Origin: Bradyrhizobium icense
GTDB taxonomy: Bacteria; Pseudomonadota; Alphaproteobacteria; Rhizobiales; Xanthobacteraceae
Direction: 5' to 3'
Length of the DNA stretch: 64,000 nucleotides
NCBI RefSeq assembly: GCF_001693385.1
Contig: NZ_CP016428.1
Span: 2,604,001-2,668,000, forward strand
A model generated the notes under the pieces. That model saw only the letters and a list, made by a program, of their open reading frames with translations, was not told the origin of the DNA and did no database searches. Positions 18,477 through 28,721 of the stretch are shown piece by piece. The number at the start of each line of letters is the position of its first letter. Positions within the stretch are counted from its first letter, which is position 1. Position numbers and translations under genes: made by a program.

Positions 18477-19595
18477 ATGCCCACGAACACGCCCGGGGGA
18501 CCGTGGGGCACTCGGCCCCCGTCATGGGACCCGCGTGAGCGGGATCTCGAGGAGCGGATCCGACGGGCGCGGGACAAGCTGAACACTTGGTTTCCCGGTG
18601 GCGGTTACGGGGGAAAGGGCATTGTCGTGTTGGCTCTGGTGGCCGTCATGCTGTGGGGTTTCTCCGGTTTCTTTCGCGTCCAACCCGACGAGCATGACGT
18701 CGTCCTCCGGTTCGGAAAGATTCAACGTGAAGTTCAGCCCGGATTGAACTATCACTTGCCGTATCCGATTGAGCAGGCGCTGACGCCCAAGGTTATGCGC
18801 ATCAATTGGATCGATGTTGGCATGCGGCTTGGAGGCGACAAGCGCCGCGTCGCCGTGGAGCAGAACGTTCCGGAGGAGGGGCTGATGCTCACCGGCGACG
18901 AGAATATCGTTGACGTGGATTTTTCCGTCTTCTGGCGCGTCAGTCCGAGGCCGGGTGGCACGACGGATTACCTGTTCAACGTTCGCAATCCGGAAAGCAC
19001 CGTCAAAGCGGTGGCCGAAAGCGCGATGCGCGAGGTGATCGGCCGGTCGATGCTGCACCCTATCCTGACGGGAGGACGGCAGGTTGCCGAGACAGAGGTG
19101 CACGAGCTGATGCAGGCGACGCTGGACCACTACGACGCTGGCATCCTGGTAACCCAAGTCCAGTTGCTGCGAGTCGATCCGCCTCAGCAGGTTATCGATG
19201 CCTTTCGCGATGTCCAGGCCGCGCGCGCTGATGCCGAGCGCGCAGAAAACCAGGCGCAGGCCTTCGCCAACCGGGTCATCCCCGAGGCGCGCGGCAAGGC
19301 AGCGCAAGTCGTGCAGGCCGCCGAGGCCTATCGGGAGCAGGCGGTAGTCGAGGCGAAGGGGCAAGCCGAGCGGTTCACGAAGGTGCTTGACGAGTACGCA
19401 AAGGCTCCAAAGGTCACGCGGCGCCGGCTGCATATCGAGACGATGGAGCATCTGTTCCAAGGCACCGAAAAAATCATCGTCGATGTCGATGCGAGTGGCT
19501 CGGGCGTGGTTCCGTATCTGCCGCTCAACGAGCTGAAGCGCCATGAGGGGAAGTCCAGCGCAGAGGAGGACAGGGCGAAAGGAGATACGCAATGA
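18477..19595 (+). CDS. hflK: HflK-type SPFH/band-7 membrane protein
   Basis: 372 residues, GGAGG ribosome-binding site at 18466-18470. A Gly/Pro-rich cytoplasmic N-terminus (PPSWDPRERDLEERIRRARD) is followed by one membrane helix (about residues 49-67) and an SPFH domain with VQPDEHDVVLRFGKIQREVQ and GLNYHLPYPIE. A long helical Ala/Glu-rich segment (RADAERAENQAQAFANRVIP) completes the HflK architecture. HflK and HflC form a large periplasmic cage regulating the FtsH protease. ATGA overlap with hflC. Because the partner is broken, this is probably a second, accessory hflKC locus. Confidence 0.9.
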   Translation: MPTNTPGGPWGTRPPSWDPRERDLEERIRRARDKLNTWFPGGGYGGKGIVVLALVAVMLWGFSGFFRVQPDEHDVVLRFGKIQREVQPGLNYHLPYPIEQALTPKVMRINWIDVGMRLGGDKRRVAVEQNVPEEGLMLTGDENIVDVDFSVFWRVSPRPGGTTDYLFNVRNPESTVKAVAESAMREVIGRSMLHPILTGGRQVAETEVHELMQATLDHYDAGILVTQVQLLRVDPPQQVIDAFRDVQAARADAERAENQAQAFANRVIPEARGKAAQVVQAAEAYREQAVVEAKGQAERFTKVLDEYAKAPKVTRRRLHIETMEHLFQGTEKIIVDVDASGSGVVPYLPLNELKRHEGKSSAEEDRAKGDTQ

Positions 19596-20484
19596 GATTC
19601 ACGTTTGTCGTTGCCAGCGCCGTCTCGACTGTTGTGGGCGTCGTCCTTGTGGCCGGCGCGTTGTTCAGCGTGCATCCGACCCAACAGGCGCTCGTGATCC
19701 GGTTCGGTGAGACGGTGCGCGTGATAACGGAGCCGGGGCTCAAGGTGAAGTGGCCGCTGATCGATGACGTCGTTTACATCGACAAGCGGATTCTCGATCT
19801 CGAAGCACCGATCCAGGAGGTGATCGCGTCTGATCAAAAGCGGCTGATCGTCGATGTCTTTGCGCGCTACCGCATTCATGATCCCTTGAGCTTCTATCAA
19901 ACCGTGAAGTCGATCGAACGCGCGAATTCAAGACTGTCGACCTTGATGATTTCATCTCTGCGCCGCGTACTCGGTGAGGCGAGCTTTGTCAGCGTCGTGC
20001 GCGACGAACGTCCTAAGCTGATGGGACGGATGCGCGAGCAGGTCGATCGCGCGGCGGCGGACATGGGCATCTCGGTTGTGGACCTGCGCATCCGGCGGGC
20101 TGACCTGCCTGAACAGAACAGCCAGGCCGTCTACAAGCGTATGCAGACCGCGCGGCAGCGCGAGGCGGCACGCATCCGTGCGCTCGGCGACCAGCATGCT
20201 CAAGAGATTCGCGCGCGCGCCGAGGCGAGGCCACGATTATTGTCGCGAAAGCGAATTCCAGATCCGAGAAGATTCGCGGTGAGGGGGACGCCGCGCGCAA
20301 TGCGATCTTTGCTGCGGCATACGGACGCGATCCAGACTTCTTTGCGTTCTACCGCAGCATGCGGGCATACGAGCAGGGATTTTCTTCCGACGACACGCGC
20401 ATGCTGCTGTCGCCGGACTCGGAGTTCTTCCAGTATTTCGACAGCCCGTCAGGCGAGCCCGGCACGGTCCAGGCAGCCGACTGA
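19592..20484 (+). pseudogene. hflC: HflC-type SPFH protein, frameshifted near the 3' end
   Basis: The ATG overlaps the hflK stop. The first ~210 residues are normal HflC: membrane anchor (about 4-24), HPTQQALVIRFGETVRVITE, then SPFH domain. At about 20230 the frame breaks. The +1 reading continues with ATIIVAKANSRSEKIRGEGD, NAIFAAAYGRDPDFFAFYRS and ends PGTVQAAD at TGA 20482-20484, exactly like an intact HflC. One or two bases are therefore missing within the RAEAE region. In the original frame the product ends 79 bp later, at 20563, with an unrelated Arg-rich tail. A sequencing error is the alternative explanation. Confidence 0.85.
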
Positions 20485-20559
20485 TCGCGCAACGGCAGCC
20501 GCCCAGCATTCGAGCAGGGGTGATCCTCATCTTGTCGATCTTGGAGGCGGAACACCGTG

Positions 20560-21771
20560 TTAGGACTTCCCCTTAGACGCCGATCTCGGTATTCGCTGCC
20601 CGGCGACTTGCGAGCGCGAGCGACTCCCTACCAGTCCGGCCTTCTCTGGCTGCCGAGCCTCAACGTTGTCGGCGGGCGGCAAAGGAGGGGCGGCGGCCTC
20701 GCGATCAACCAGCTGCTGACGACGACGCGGCAGGCATTCCGGCATCTTGGTGTTGACGAACTCGATGAGGTCTTCCCGGACCTCACATCTGAGGTCCCAC
20801 GCGGCGGCTGATGTTGCAGCGCTGACGAGAGCCCGCAATTGGATGGTATCCGCTGTAGCATCCGTAACCTGTAGGTTCACAATGCGACGGTCCCATCTCG
20901 GATTCTCTGCAACTATCTCGTTCAGCTTCGAGCGTATCGCCGCGACGTCCGTCGAATAGTCGACGTTGAATGTGATAGCGCCGATGATGGACGAGTTCTC
21001 TCTGGTCCAGTTTTGGAACGGCTTTTCGATGAAGTAATTTAGAGGCAGTACCATTCTGCGCCAGTCCCACAATTGCACCACGACGCAGGTTGAGGTGATC
21101 TCCTCGACGGTGCCGTATTCTCCCTCCACGATAATGACATCTTGAATGCGGATCGGCTGTGTCATGGCTATCTGAACGCCGGCGATCAGATTTGACAGCA
21201 GCGGGCGCGCAGCGAGGCCTACCGCAAGTCCTGCCACGCCTGCGGATGCGAACAGGCTGACGCCGTATTGCCGAACCGCGTCGAAACTCATCAGCACGAA
21301 TGCGGTTCCGATCACGGCAATCACGGTGACTGCGGCACGTTTCAATATTCGCGCTTGCGTGGCGTGCTTGCGCGCAAGGAGGTTGTCTTCCACGTCGACT
21401 TGTAGACGGCGAAGATAGACCGAACCAAAGATTTCGGTGACGACGATCGCTATCCATGTGAGTAGCGCAATTAGAGCGATTTGCAGGACACGAGCAAGAA
21501 GAGCAGCCAGCGCGCCACTAATGGGGGTCAATTGCAGCAGCGATGTCGTGAAAAAAATGACAGCGGCAAGGGCGGATGGAGCCCGTAGCTTCTCCAGGAC
21601 CAGCAGCCAGACATAATGCTCGGTATTGCGGAGCCACTTACCAATAGTGAGAAATAGCAATCGATGAAGCAGAAGCCCGGCAACTACGGCCACCAAAAGT
21701 GTCGCTACGACGATGATCCAGACGGGCATCGGGCTTATGGCGGTGGCCACCGACGAGATCCAGTCTTGCAT
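20560..21771 (-). CDS. MscS-family mechanosensitive ion channel
   Basis: 403 residues from ATG 21771; an in-frame TTG at 21816 gives 15 more residues. Hydrophobic N-terminal segments are followed by the conserved pore helix region (SAGVAGLAVGLAARPLLSNL, then IAGVQIAMTQPIRIQDVIIV) and the beta domain (EGEYGTVEEITSTCVVVQLW). The C-terminus adds a ~40-residue polar, Pro/Arg-rich tail. Small-conductance channels release solutes on osmotic downshock. Its 3' end faces hflC. Confidence 0.9.
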   Translation of the reverse strand: MQDWISSVATAISPMPVWIIVVATLLVAVVAGLLLHRLLFLTIGKWLRNTEHYVWLLVLEKLRAPSALAAVIFFTTSLLQLTPISGALAALLARVLQIALIALLTWIAIVVTEIFGSVYLRRLQVDVEDNLLARKHATQARILKRAAVTVIAVIGTAFVLMSFDAVRQYGVSLFASAGVAGLAVGLAARPLLSNLIAGVQIAMTQPIRIQDVIIVEGEYGTVEEITSTCVVVQLWDWRRMVLPLNYFIEKPFQNWTRENSSIIGAITFNVDYSTDVAAIRSKLNEIVAENPRWDRRIVNLQVTDATADTIQLRALVSAATSAAAWDLRCEVREDLIEFVNTKMPECLPRRRQQLVDREAAAPPLPPADNVEARQPEKAGLVGSRSRSQVAGQRIPRSASKGKS

Positions 21772-22453
21772 CACGTTTCCAATCGAGCTGTGGATCCGGT
21801 TGGCGTCAATCGCCAACGAGTTGGCTTTTCCCTCGGGTCAACGTTCATGTGTTCCGTCGTCTGGGCGAACTTGGAAGCCGGCTCGATTGGCCGGATGCGG
21901 GCACGCCAGCCACAGCACATCATCATTCCATCGAGCCTAAAGGGTCCAAGGAACCCACATATTGGGAGAAGCCAGAATCTCTGCGTTCGTTCCCCGGCTC
22001 TGGGGTTTGGATTGGGCGGTTTTCCGAAAAGCGGGCGATTGGTCCGGTAGCGCACCAGTAACGAAACTGAGCCATGGACATTTACGAAGCTCCGGTACCG
22101 TCTTCCGAGAAACCAAACACGCCGCAGATTGGCGGGCTACAGGTTCCTATCACTAAGGTGGTAGGTGGCTAGGCGCTCCTTCGGAGAGGCCAGGATACAG
22201 CTATGTGTTCGATCTCGCCATTCCAACCTCGCCATGGAGGATCGTCAACTTCACGCCACGTCAAACCCAGTGCGTCACCGCACTGAGGTAACTGCCTTGT
22301 AGTTATCGTTAGAGTTTGCGGGTCGAAGCGCTCGGCTCGTGATTCATTAGGTTGATTGCGCCAACAGCGCGTACATATAGCCCTCATGACTAGCGCAGTT
22401 CAACTGCTGAACTAACGGCGTCCTGGTCCTGGTCCAAGCTGGAGGTGTCGACA
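21772..22453. other. No gene recognised
   Basis: About 680 bp between the divergent MscS and DUF502 genes. Presumably contains both promoters. Only Arg/Pro/Ser-rich shadow frames are present. Confidence 0.4.
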
Positions 22454-23128
22454 ATGCGCTCGATATTAGGAAAGGTTTGGCGAATAGGTATCATTGGAAA
22501 TCTGCTGACTGGCATGTTCATTCTGCTGCCGTTTATGCTGACCGTCTTGATCATCGCTTGGGTCATCGGCACAGTTGGAGCGATCATCGGCCCGGGTACG
22601 TGGATCGGCGATCTTCTGACGAGCGGCGGCGCGGCGATCATCGGGCAGAAACGTGGGCTAATTGCCTTTCTCATCGGTGTTTGCATCGTCCTAGCGAGCC
22701 TTTGGCTCCTTGGCTTTGTCGTGCGAGTTAAGGCACGACGCGCACTCGATCGGACGCTAGACGACGTGCTGGCGACGGTGCCTCTATTTCGATCTATCTA
22801 TCGCCCGGTTTCCCAAGTCGTTCGTCTCTTCGTCGGGAGCAAAGCGGACTTGGCCGGCCTGCCAGTTGTGATGTGCCGCCTCGGAGGAGATCAAGGGGCG
22901 GACGTTCCTGCCTTGCTCGCGGTCGATGATGTTTTCGATGTTGGCGGCGACCGACGGTTGTTGGTCTATCTACCAACTTCGCCTCTTCCCGCTTGGGGTG
23001 GCCTGGTTTTGGTACCGGAAACCGCAGTGATACCCGTTCCCAGCATGGACGCAGACGCGCTGATAAAACTCTACTTTTCCTTCGGGGTACTCGGCCGCGA
23101 GGTTATCCCGACAGTCGCGCGCTCCTGA
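22454..23128 (+). CDS. DUF502 family membrane protein
   Basis: 224 residues from ATG 22454, with GGAGG at 22441-22445; an in-frame GTG at 22445 overlaps that ribosome-binding site and is less likely. Two hydrophobic segments (about 15-45 and 70-90) are followed by a conserved region VPLFRSIYRPVSQVVRLFVG and a C-terminal domain ending FSFGVLGREVIP. This matches the DUF502 family of bacterial and plant plastid membrane proteins (plant homologues include COV1-like proteins). Biochemical role unknown. Confidence 0.88.
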   Translation: MRSILGKVWRIGIIGNLLTGMFILLPFMLTVLIIAWVIGTVGAIIGPGTWIGDLLTSGGAAIIGQKRGLIAFLIGVCIVLASLWLLGFVVRVKARRALDRTLDDVLATVPLFRSIYRPVSQVVRLFVGSKADLAGLPVVMCRLGGDQGADVPALLAVDDVFDVGGDRRLLVYLPTSPLPAWGGLVLVPETAVIPVPSMDADALIKLYFSFGVLGREVIPTVARS

Positions 23129-23548
23129 TGAATGGAAGACAGACGGGATTTGGTTAAGAAGCACTGCCGGTGCGCTCGGTCACTAATCAACGCGATGTGG
23201 CGCGGCACATTGGCGCGGTTGAAGGCTCCAGCCCCCAACCACCTGCTGACAGTCAATAACGTGCGAGCAACCAAGTATCGGATGTGTGCCCGATCGCCGT
23301 CGACAGGGATGCCGCATGCGCAGCTTGCTTAAGCTGTAACTTATCAGCGCGCGAACGTCAGTCCAGGATCGAGTGGATATTTGAACAAGCCTTCGAAGGA
23401 GGCCCGATCACAATGCTCATAGCCGCACAAGCCATCGCGCTCGTGCCAAGCGGTTTCCTGCCACGCCAGAACATATCTGGGAAAAATGTATACGGGCGTC
23501 CAGGCGGCGCTATCAGGCATCCGGGTTGGATGGGTTGGACTTGAGAGA
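23129..23548. other. No gene recognised
   Basis: About 420 bp with no convincing frame. Confidence 0.35.
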
Positions 23549-23573
23549 GAGGCGGGACTGAAAATCCCGCCTC
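23549..23573 (-). terminator. Hairpin downstream of the DegP-like remnant
   Basis: Perfect 9-bp inverted repeat GAGGCGGGA / TCCCGCCTC around a 7-nt loop, directly after the stop at 23574 on the minus strand. No long T-run follows (a TCTCTCTC stretch instead), so it is a terminator-like stem retained from the parent gene. Confidence 0.5.
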
Positions 23574-23880
23574 CTAGAGGTTTGCCGCCTGGCGGGTCCG
23601 AAGACCGAAGAATGCGCAGGCGGGCACCTCAGTATCAACCGACGGGATCGCGACGAACTTGGTGACCCCCGAGGTCTTTATCTTCATCAGCACGTGATGC
23701 TTGGCATCGGCTTTCGCGTCGGAAAGTGCGTTGCGGATGTCGCCCGCGTTGTTTACTGCCTCGCCGCCGAGGTTCAGGATGACATCGCCGGTTCGCAAGC
23801 CATGATCCGCGGCCGGGCCTTCAGGATCGACGTCGGTCACAACAAGCCGATGGGTGGCCGTCAGGCGGAGCCATCCATTC
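23574..23880 (-). pseudogene. DegP/Do-type serine protease remnant (last PDZ domain only)
   Basis: The minus frame carries VVTDVDPEGPAADHGLRTGD, VILNLGGEAVNNAGDIRNAL and HHVLMKIKTSGVTKFVAIP, the end of the second PDZ domain of a Do-family periplasmic protease. The protease domain and first PDZ are absent; upstream of about 23880 the sequence switches to a different gene. A short frame opening at 23906 gives no plausible N-terminus. Confidence 0.8.
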
Positions 23881-23929
23881 TGGCCGCGAGCTGTTCGTCC
23901 CACCACCAGATGTCAGGGAAGCCGACATT

Positions 23930-25761
23930 CCGTAGGTGGGCATGACGTCCGTTTGGCAAACCGGTTCAATCGCGCCGTGCGAACCTTGTTGATGCTCCAC
24001 TGCGGTACAACATCATGATGCCAGAGCAGGACGCGGTCTAGTGCGTGGGTCGCAGCAATCTGTTCAGTGCGATTGACGGCGTAAACGATACGGTCGATGA
24101 GCTGATCGACCGCCTTGTCGGCGATGCCGATGAGATTGCGGGAACCTGGCGTCGCCGCCGCGCGCGATCCAGAATAATCGCGGAGCTCATTGCGTTAGGC
24201 TCTCTGCCCAGCTGGCAACCACGATATCGAAGTCGAAGTTGCGCAATCGCTCCTCACACTGAACGGAATCGACCGAGCTTACCGAAGCGTCGATCCCCAG
24301 TCGTGCGAGCGAAGCCTGATAGAACAGAACAAACCGTTCGTAAGTCGGGTCTGAAAGTAAAAATTCCGCCTTGAGCTGCTTGTCGGTCTTGAGGTCGATA
24401 AGCCTCAGATCGCGCACTGCAAACCTGGACACTTCAAGCAGCTTCATTGCCTCAAGCAGGTTCTTGCGATTAGCCGCCGGGCTACCGCTGACTGGATTCC
24501 AATAAGGGGTCCTCGGGGACCTGCTCGCGCAATGGAGAGAGGATCTCGAGTTCTCGGCCTTCCGGCAACCCGGATGAGGCAAGGTTGGTGCCCTGAAAAT
24601 AACTCGCGACGCGCGTGTATTGCCCGTAGAAGATGCTCCTGTTGACGCTTTCGAAATCGAAAGCGAAATTGAACGCGCGGCGCAATCGAGGGTCGACAAA
24701 TTTTCCGCGTCGGGTGTTGAACGCGAAGGCTGCATGACTCCGACGTTGCGGATCGGAAACTCCTCGAGCACCACACGTTTTTGCGTAACTGCGGAGAAGC
24801 CGTATGACGTGGCCCAGTTCCTGGCGACATTCTCGTTGTGCCAGTCGAAAGCATCGGCCTTGAAGGCCTCGAACTGCACGGCTGAGTCGCGATAGTAATC
24901 GAAGTGCAATTCGTGGAAGTTGCTCTGTCCGACCCGGACATTGAGATCTCTCGCCTAATAGGTCTCCACGCGCTCGTATACGATGGTACGGCCAGCCTCG
25001 AAGCTCTTGATCCGGTATGGACCTGATCCGAGCGGAGGCTCCAGCGTGGTGTCGGCGATCTCACGCTTCTTCCCGGACGCATCCGTCGTCTGCCACCAGT
25101 GTTTTGGCAACACCGTGAGTTGACCAACGATCTGAGGCAGCTCGCGATTGCCCGCCGCATCGAAAGAAAACTTAACTTCGCGCGGACCGGTGATCTCGTC
25201 ATTGATGACATGGCGATAATAGGTCGAAAGTCGTGGGTTGTGCTCCTTGAATGCGCGGAAGGAAAAGACGACGTCCTCTGGCGTGACTGGTGCGCCGTCA
25301 TGCCATTTGGCCTCCGCGCGCAGCCGGTACGTTACCGAGCTGAAATCCCCCGGATGACTGACGGCCTCGGCAAGCAGGCCGTATTCTGATGACACTTCGT
25401 CGAGCGCCAGCGTAAGCAGCGTCTCGTGAACGAGGTCGATTCCGACGGCGAGCACGCCCTTCATGCCGTCCACGGCCATGTTGAAATTGTCGAACGTTCC
25501 GAGAGCGCCGCGGCGCACCACGCCGATTTTGGGCGCTTGCGGATTGACGTAGTCGAAATGCGCAAAATCCGGCGGGTACTTCAGTTCGCCGACCAAGGAG
25601 AGACCATGACGCCATTGCCGATAATCCGCACCGATTCGCTGAACAGCTCGATGCTGGCTAGCAACCGAAGGCGTGACCATCAAGCCCGACGCGGCTTGCA
25701 GGAACGTGCGGCGCGATAAGCTCATGTCGAGGCGCCGGAGCAAAAAGGAACTCAAGTCCAA
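23930..25761 (-). pseudogene. YejA-like (family 5) peptide/oligopeptide ABC substrate-binding protein, multiply broken
   Basis: The remains span about 610 codons, full length for this family. The N-terminus carries a Tat-like signal (MSLSRRTFLQAASG, ATG 25725; alternative 25761). Normal family sequence follows: DFAHFDYVNPQAPKIG, PLGSGPYRIKSFEAGRTI. The frame stops at an amber codon (24955-24957) where the family has Trp (the YWARDLNVRVGQ motif), then resumes. Further shifts lie near 24735, 24508 and 24190. The C-terminus is recovered as IAATHALDRVLLWHHDVVPQ and WSINKVRTARLNRFAK, ending near 23935. At least four lesions: a true pseudogene, not a sequencing slip. No permease or ATPase genes accompany it. 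Confidence 0.85.
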
Positions 25762-25993
25762 CGCATGAGCTCAGGCCGATGTTCCGGCCGGCGACCGGTG
25801 TGGCGCCGGAAACTGTCCAGTCCCGTACCAGATTCGTGTGTGCACTTATCCCCCACAATCGGTTCGTCCGTTCAGACTGCTGACGAAAGAAGGGGAGGGG
25901 GCAGGACGACAAGCGGGTAGGCGCCAGCGGCAAACGCTTCCTTTCGCTTGGTTGGAAAAAGTTCTCACTTCGTCCGCATAGCTTGATTAGATT

Positions 25994-26530
25994 GTGAGAG
26001 CAATACTGATATCGGGAGCCGGAAAACCCTTGGCGTACTGGTTAAAGGCCGGCGGGTTTGAGCCGACTTTAATCGAGAAGGCGCGATCACTGCGCGACGG
26101 CGGCTATGTCATCGATTTCTGGGGACATGGATACGATCTCGCCGAGCGCATGGAACTGCTGCCTGCGATCGGTCGCGCGCGATATCACATTAAGGAACTG
26201 CGGATCGTGGACGACAGCGGAAAGAAGGCCGCCGGCTTCGGTACGAACGTCTTTCGCGAGTTGACTGGCGGCAGATACATTACCCTGCCGCGCAGCGAGC
26301 GCTCCAGGCTGCTGTTCGAAGGGATCGAGCGGTCGATCGAAGTCATTTTCGGAACGGAGATCGTCAACTCTACCAGGATGCGGCCGGCGTCTCTGTGCAA
26401 TTGAGCCATGGCGGCGAGCGGCGCTTCGACCTTGTGATTGGCGCCGTTGGCCTGCATTCAAGGATGCGTGAGCTTGCTATGGTTCGAGTCGGAGTGTGCA
26501 TTTCAGACCGACGCGCTTTCCGCGAGCGGT
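25994..26530 (+). pseudogene. FAD-dependent monooxygenase, truncated and frameshifted
   Basis: The frame opens with GTG 25994 and reads LISGAGKPLAYWLKAGGFEP, lacking residues of the usual GxGxxG dinucleotide-binding loop. It continues with GYVIDFWGHGYDLAERMELL and stops after STRMRPASLCN. Shifting the frame near 26375 restores YQDAAGVSVQLSHGGERRFD and LVIGAVGLHSRMRELA, the next conserved block (expected GADGLHSRVR). The following ~200 residues are missing. A decayed PHBH/UbiH-like monooxygenase. Confidence 0.75.
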
Positions 26531-26543
26531 AATTCTATTGGCC

Positions 26544-28094
26544 TTAGTTTTCTGAGTGTCCCAGGCCTGGCCTTGGCGGTAGTACGGACGGAGCGATGTT
26601 CATCTGCGGCGGTTTCGGGGGCGCCGCATCGCCGGAAGGGGAGGTGGCCCCTTCCTGTCCACTCGCGCCGCGCGGCGCTGCCGCACCCTGCGCGCGGCCT
26701 CCAGCAAGGCCGACCGTGATCTGGTCCGTGCCGACGGGCTGCGGCGTCATGGAGCCGTCTGCGGCTGCTATGCGCCAGACCATGTCTCCGGCGTCGTCCG
26801 CGACGAGCAGCGCGCCGGTGCCGTCTATTCCGAGGCCAACCGGCCGGCCGCGGGCCTGATCGTCGTCAAGGAAGCCGGTCACGACATCCCGCGCCTTGCC
26901 GGCGGGCGCGCCTTCCTCGAAGGGGATGTAGACCACCTTGTAACCGGAAAAGGAGTTGCGGTTCCAGCTACCGTGCTGGCCCACGAAAGCACCATTTCGA
27001 TATTCCTCCGGAAGCGCCGAGTTCAGCGTGAAAGTCATTCCGAGCGCGGCAACGTGGCTCGCAAGCGCGTAATCAGGAGCGATCGCCTTTTCGACCATGT
27101 CGGGCCGGGGCGGGTGGACGCGCTCGTCGACATGATTGCCGAAGTAGCTCCATGGCCAGCCGTAGAACCCCCCTTCCTTGACCGAGGTCATGTAATCCGG
27201 GACGAGGTTGGGGCCAAGTTCGTCCCGCTCGTTCACCACGGCCCAGAGCTCGCCCGTTTGCGGATGGACCGTCAGGCCGTTAGGATTACGCAGGCCAGAC
27301 GCGTAGACGCGGGATGCGCCGGTCTGCCGGTCCACCTGCCAGATAGCGGCGCGCCCCTTCTCGGCCTCCAGCCCTCTTTCCGCGACATTGGAGTTAGAGC
27401 CGACCGACACGTAAAGAAAACGGCTGTCCGGACTGAGCGCGAGATCCTTGGTCCAATGATGGTTGATCGGTCCGCCGGGCAATGGCGTCAGCACTTTCGC
27501 TTGGGCGGCGATCCTAGTGTCGCCGAGCCGGTAGGGATATGCCAGGATCGCATCGGCCGCGGCCACATAGAGCGTATCGTCGTACCAGGCGGCGCCAAAC
27601 GGTGACTTGAGGTCTGCCAGCAGGTCATGTCGCTCGTCGACTGTGCCGTCGCGGTTCGTGTCGCGCAGAAGCGTGATGAGGTTGCTCTTCTTCTGTTCGC
27701 CACCACCGCCCTGCGCGTACGACATGATCCAGCCGCGGATGAGGTCCTTGGGCCGCGAGACCGGCTTGCCGGGCGGAGTGCGCGATTGAACGACGAGCAC
27801 GTCTCCGTTCGGCAGGGTATGTACCGTGCGCGGGTGGGCCAGATCGCGGGCATAGGCCGTGATCTTGAGCCCGCTCGGGATAGACGGCGTATCACCCTCA
27901 TTCCAGCCGACCACCTCGGCCACCTTCAAGTGGGGTACAAGTGAGTGGCTCGGTTCCGGCAGGACCGGATCAGGTCCGACTTGTTGCGAAACGTCGAAAT
28001 CCGAGCCGCTGTCACTGCAACCTGCGAGGGTCGCGACGAGCAGGCAACTGCCGGCAAACGCGGCAGCGCCCTGCAATCGAATGCGCCTAGTCAT
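26544..28094 (-). CDS. PQQ-dependent sugar (L-sorbosone) dehydrogenase-like lipoprotein
   Basis: 516 residues. Signal peptide with lipobox LAGC (Cys25), so probably membrane-anchored in the periplasm. The body is a six-bladed beta-propeller of the GDH/sorbosone dehydrogenase family: SGLKITAYARDLAHPRTVHT, VGSNSNVAERGLEAEKGRAA, SGLRNPNGLTVHPQTGELWA, NERDELGPNLVPDYMTSVKE, GGFYGWPWSYFGNHVDE and FVGQHGSWNRNSFSGYKVVY. A ~60-residue Pro/Ala/Gly-rich tail ends the protein. It is translationally coupled to the DUF2231 gene (8-bp overlap). The natural substrate is unknown. Confidence 0.88.
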   Translation of the reverse strand: MTRRIRLQGAAAFAGSCLLVATLAGCSDSGSDFDVSQQVGPDPVLPEPSHSLVPHLKVAEVVGWNEGDTPSIPSGLKITAYARDLAHPRTVHTLPNGDVLVVQSRTPPGKPVSRPKDLIRGWIMSYAQGGGGEQKKSNLITLLRDTNRDGTVDERHDLLADLKSPFGAAWYDDTLYVAAADAILAYPYRLGDTRIAAQAKVLTPLPGGPINHHWTKDLALSPDSRFLYVSVGSNSNVAERGLEAEKGRAAIWQVDRQTGASRVYASGLRNPNGLTVHPQTGELWAVVNERDELGPNLVPDYMTSVKEGGFYGWPWSYFGNHVDERVHPPRPDMVEKAIAPDYALASHVAALGMTFTLNSALPEEYRNGAFVGQHGSWNRNSFSGYKVVYIPFEEGAPAGKARDVVTGFLDDDQARGRPVGLGIDGTGALLVADDAGDMVWRIAAADGSMTPQPVGTDQITVGLAGGRAQGAAAPRGASGQEGATSPSGDAAPPKPPQMNIAPSVLPPRPGLGHSEN

Positions 28095-28542
28095 GTCGTC
28101 TCACTCCCACGCCATATCGAAACACAAGTGCACGGCCCAGCCAGTCGCTGACGACCATCACGATGACGGTCGCAACAGAGAGGATGAGACCCCAAGGCAC
28201 AACGGCAGTCCAGCCGTCGCCAGCGTGGACGAGGCTGTTGAGAAATGCCAACGCGAGGACGACCACGCCGCCGACGGCATGGGGCCACGCGGGTGCCGGC
28301 GCGCGCACCGTCGAGCGGAAGAGGAAATCGATGAGGCCCGCGATCAAGGCGAGCGCGCCGAAGACAAGCCCGGCGAGAAGCAGCCAGGACGAGAATTCCT
28401 GCCACATTAGATGCGAGGTTCGCCAGTATGCGATGTCGGTCAGCAGCGTCAGCGTGAAGCAGACGTTCGGGAACTGCGCGAGCATTGAGTGAATCGGCTG
28501 CCCGGCGATTGCCGCGGTCGCGGGGGTATGTACGTGCGTCAT
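28087..28542 (-). CDS. DUF2231 membrane protein
   Basis: 151 residues, MTHVHTPATAAIAGQPIHSM then four membrane helices, with the typical IHSMLAQFPNVCFTLTLLTD and LIAGLIDFLFR motifs of DUF2231. Such proteins are often encoded beside PQQ sugar dehydrogenase-like genes; here it overlaps one by 8 bp, suggesting co-expression and perhaps a membrane partner or heme/electron link. The biochemical role is not established. Confidence 0.88.
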   Translation of the reverse strand: MTHVHTPATAAIAGQPIHSMLAQFPNVCFTLTLLTDIAYWRTSHLMWQEFSSWLLLAGLVFGALALIAGLIDFLFRSTVRAPAPAWPHAVGGVVVLALAFLNSLVHAGDGWTAVVPWGLILSVATVIVMVVSDWLGRALVFRYGVGVRRHD

Positions 28543-28721
28543 CGGTCATGTCCACTACGGTTTGCTCGAAACATATCGAATTTGCGGGCGGTCGCATTGT
28601 TCCTCTGACCATGGAATGAATCGGCGAAAAGCATGCGCCAGTCAGTCTGGAACTGTACGTTCGGTCGCCGTAACATTGTCCGCTCGTCAATTGTTCGAAC
28701 AAAAGCGCCGCAAATACAGAT

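Noticed and set aside
18522..19592. 356-residue minus-strand frame opposite hflK
   Set aside because: Exact antisense of a strongly supported SPFH gene; composition is His/Leu/Asp-rich and shadow-like.
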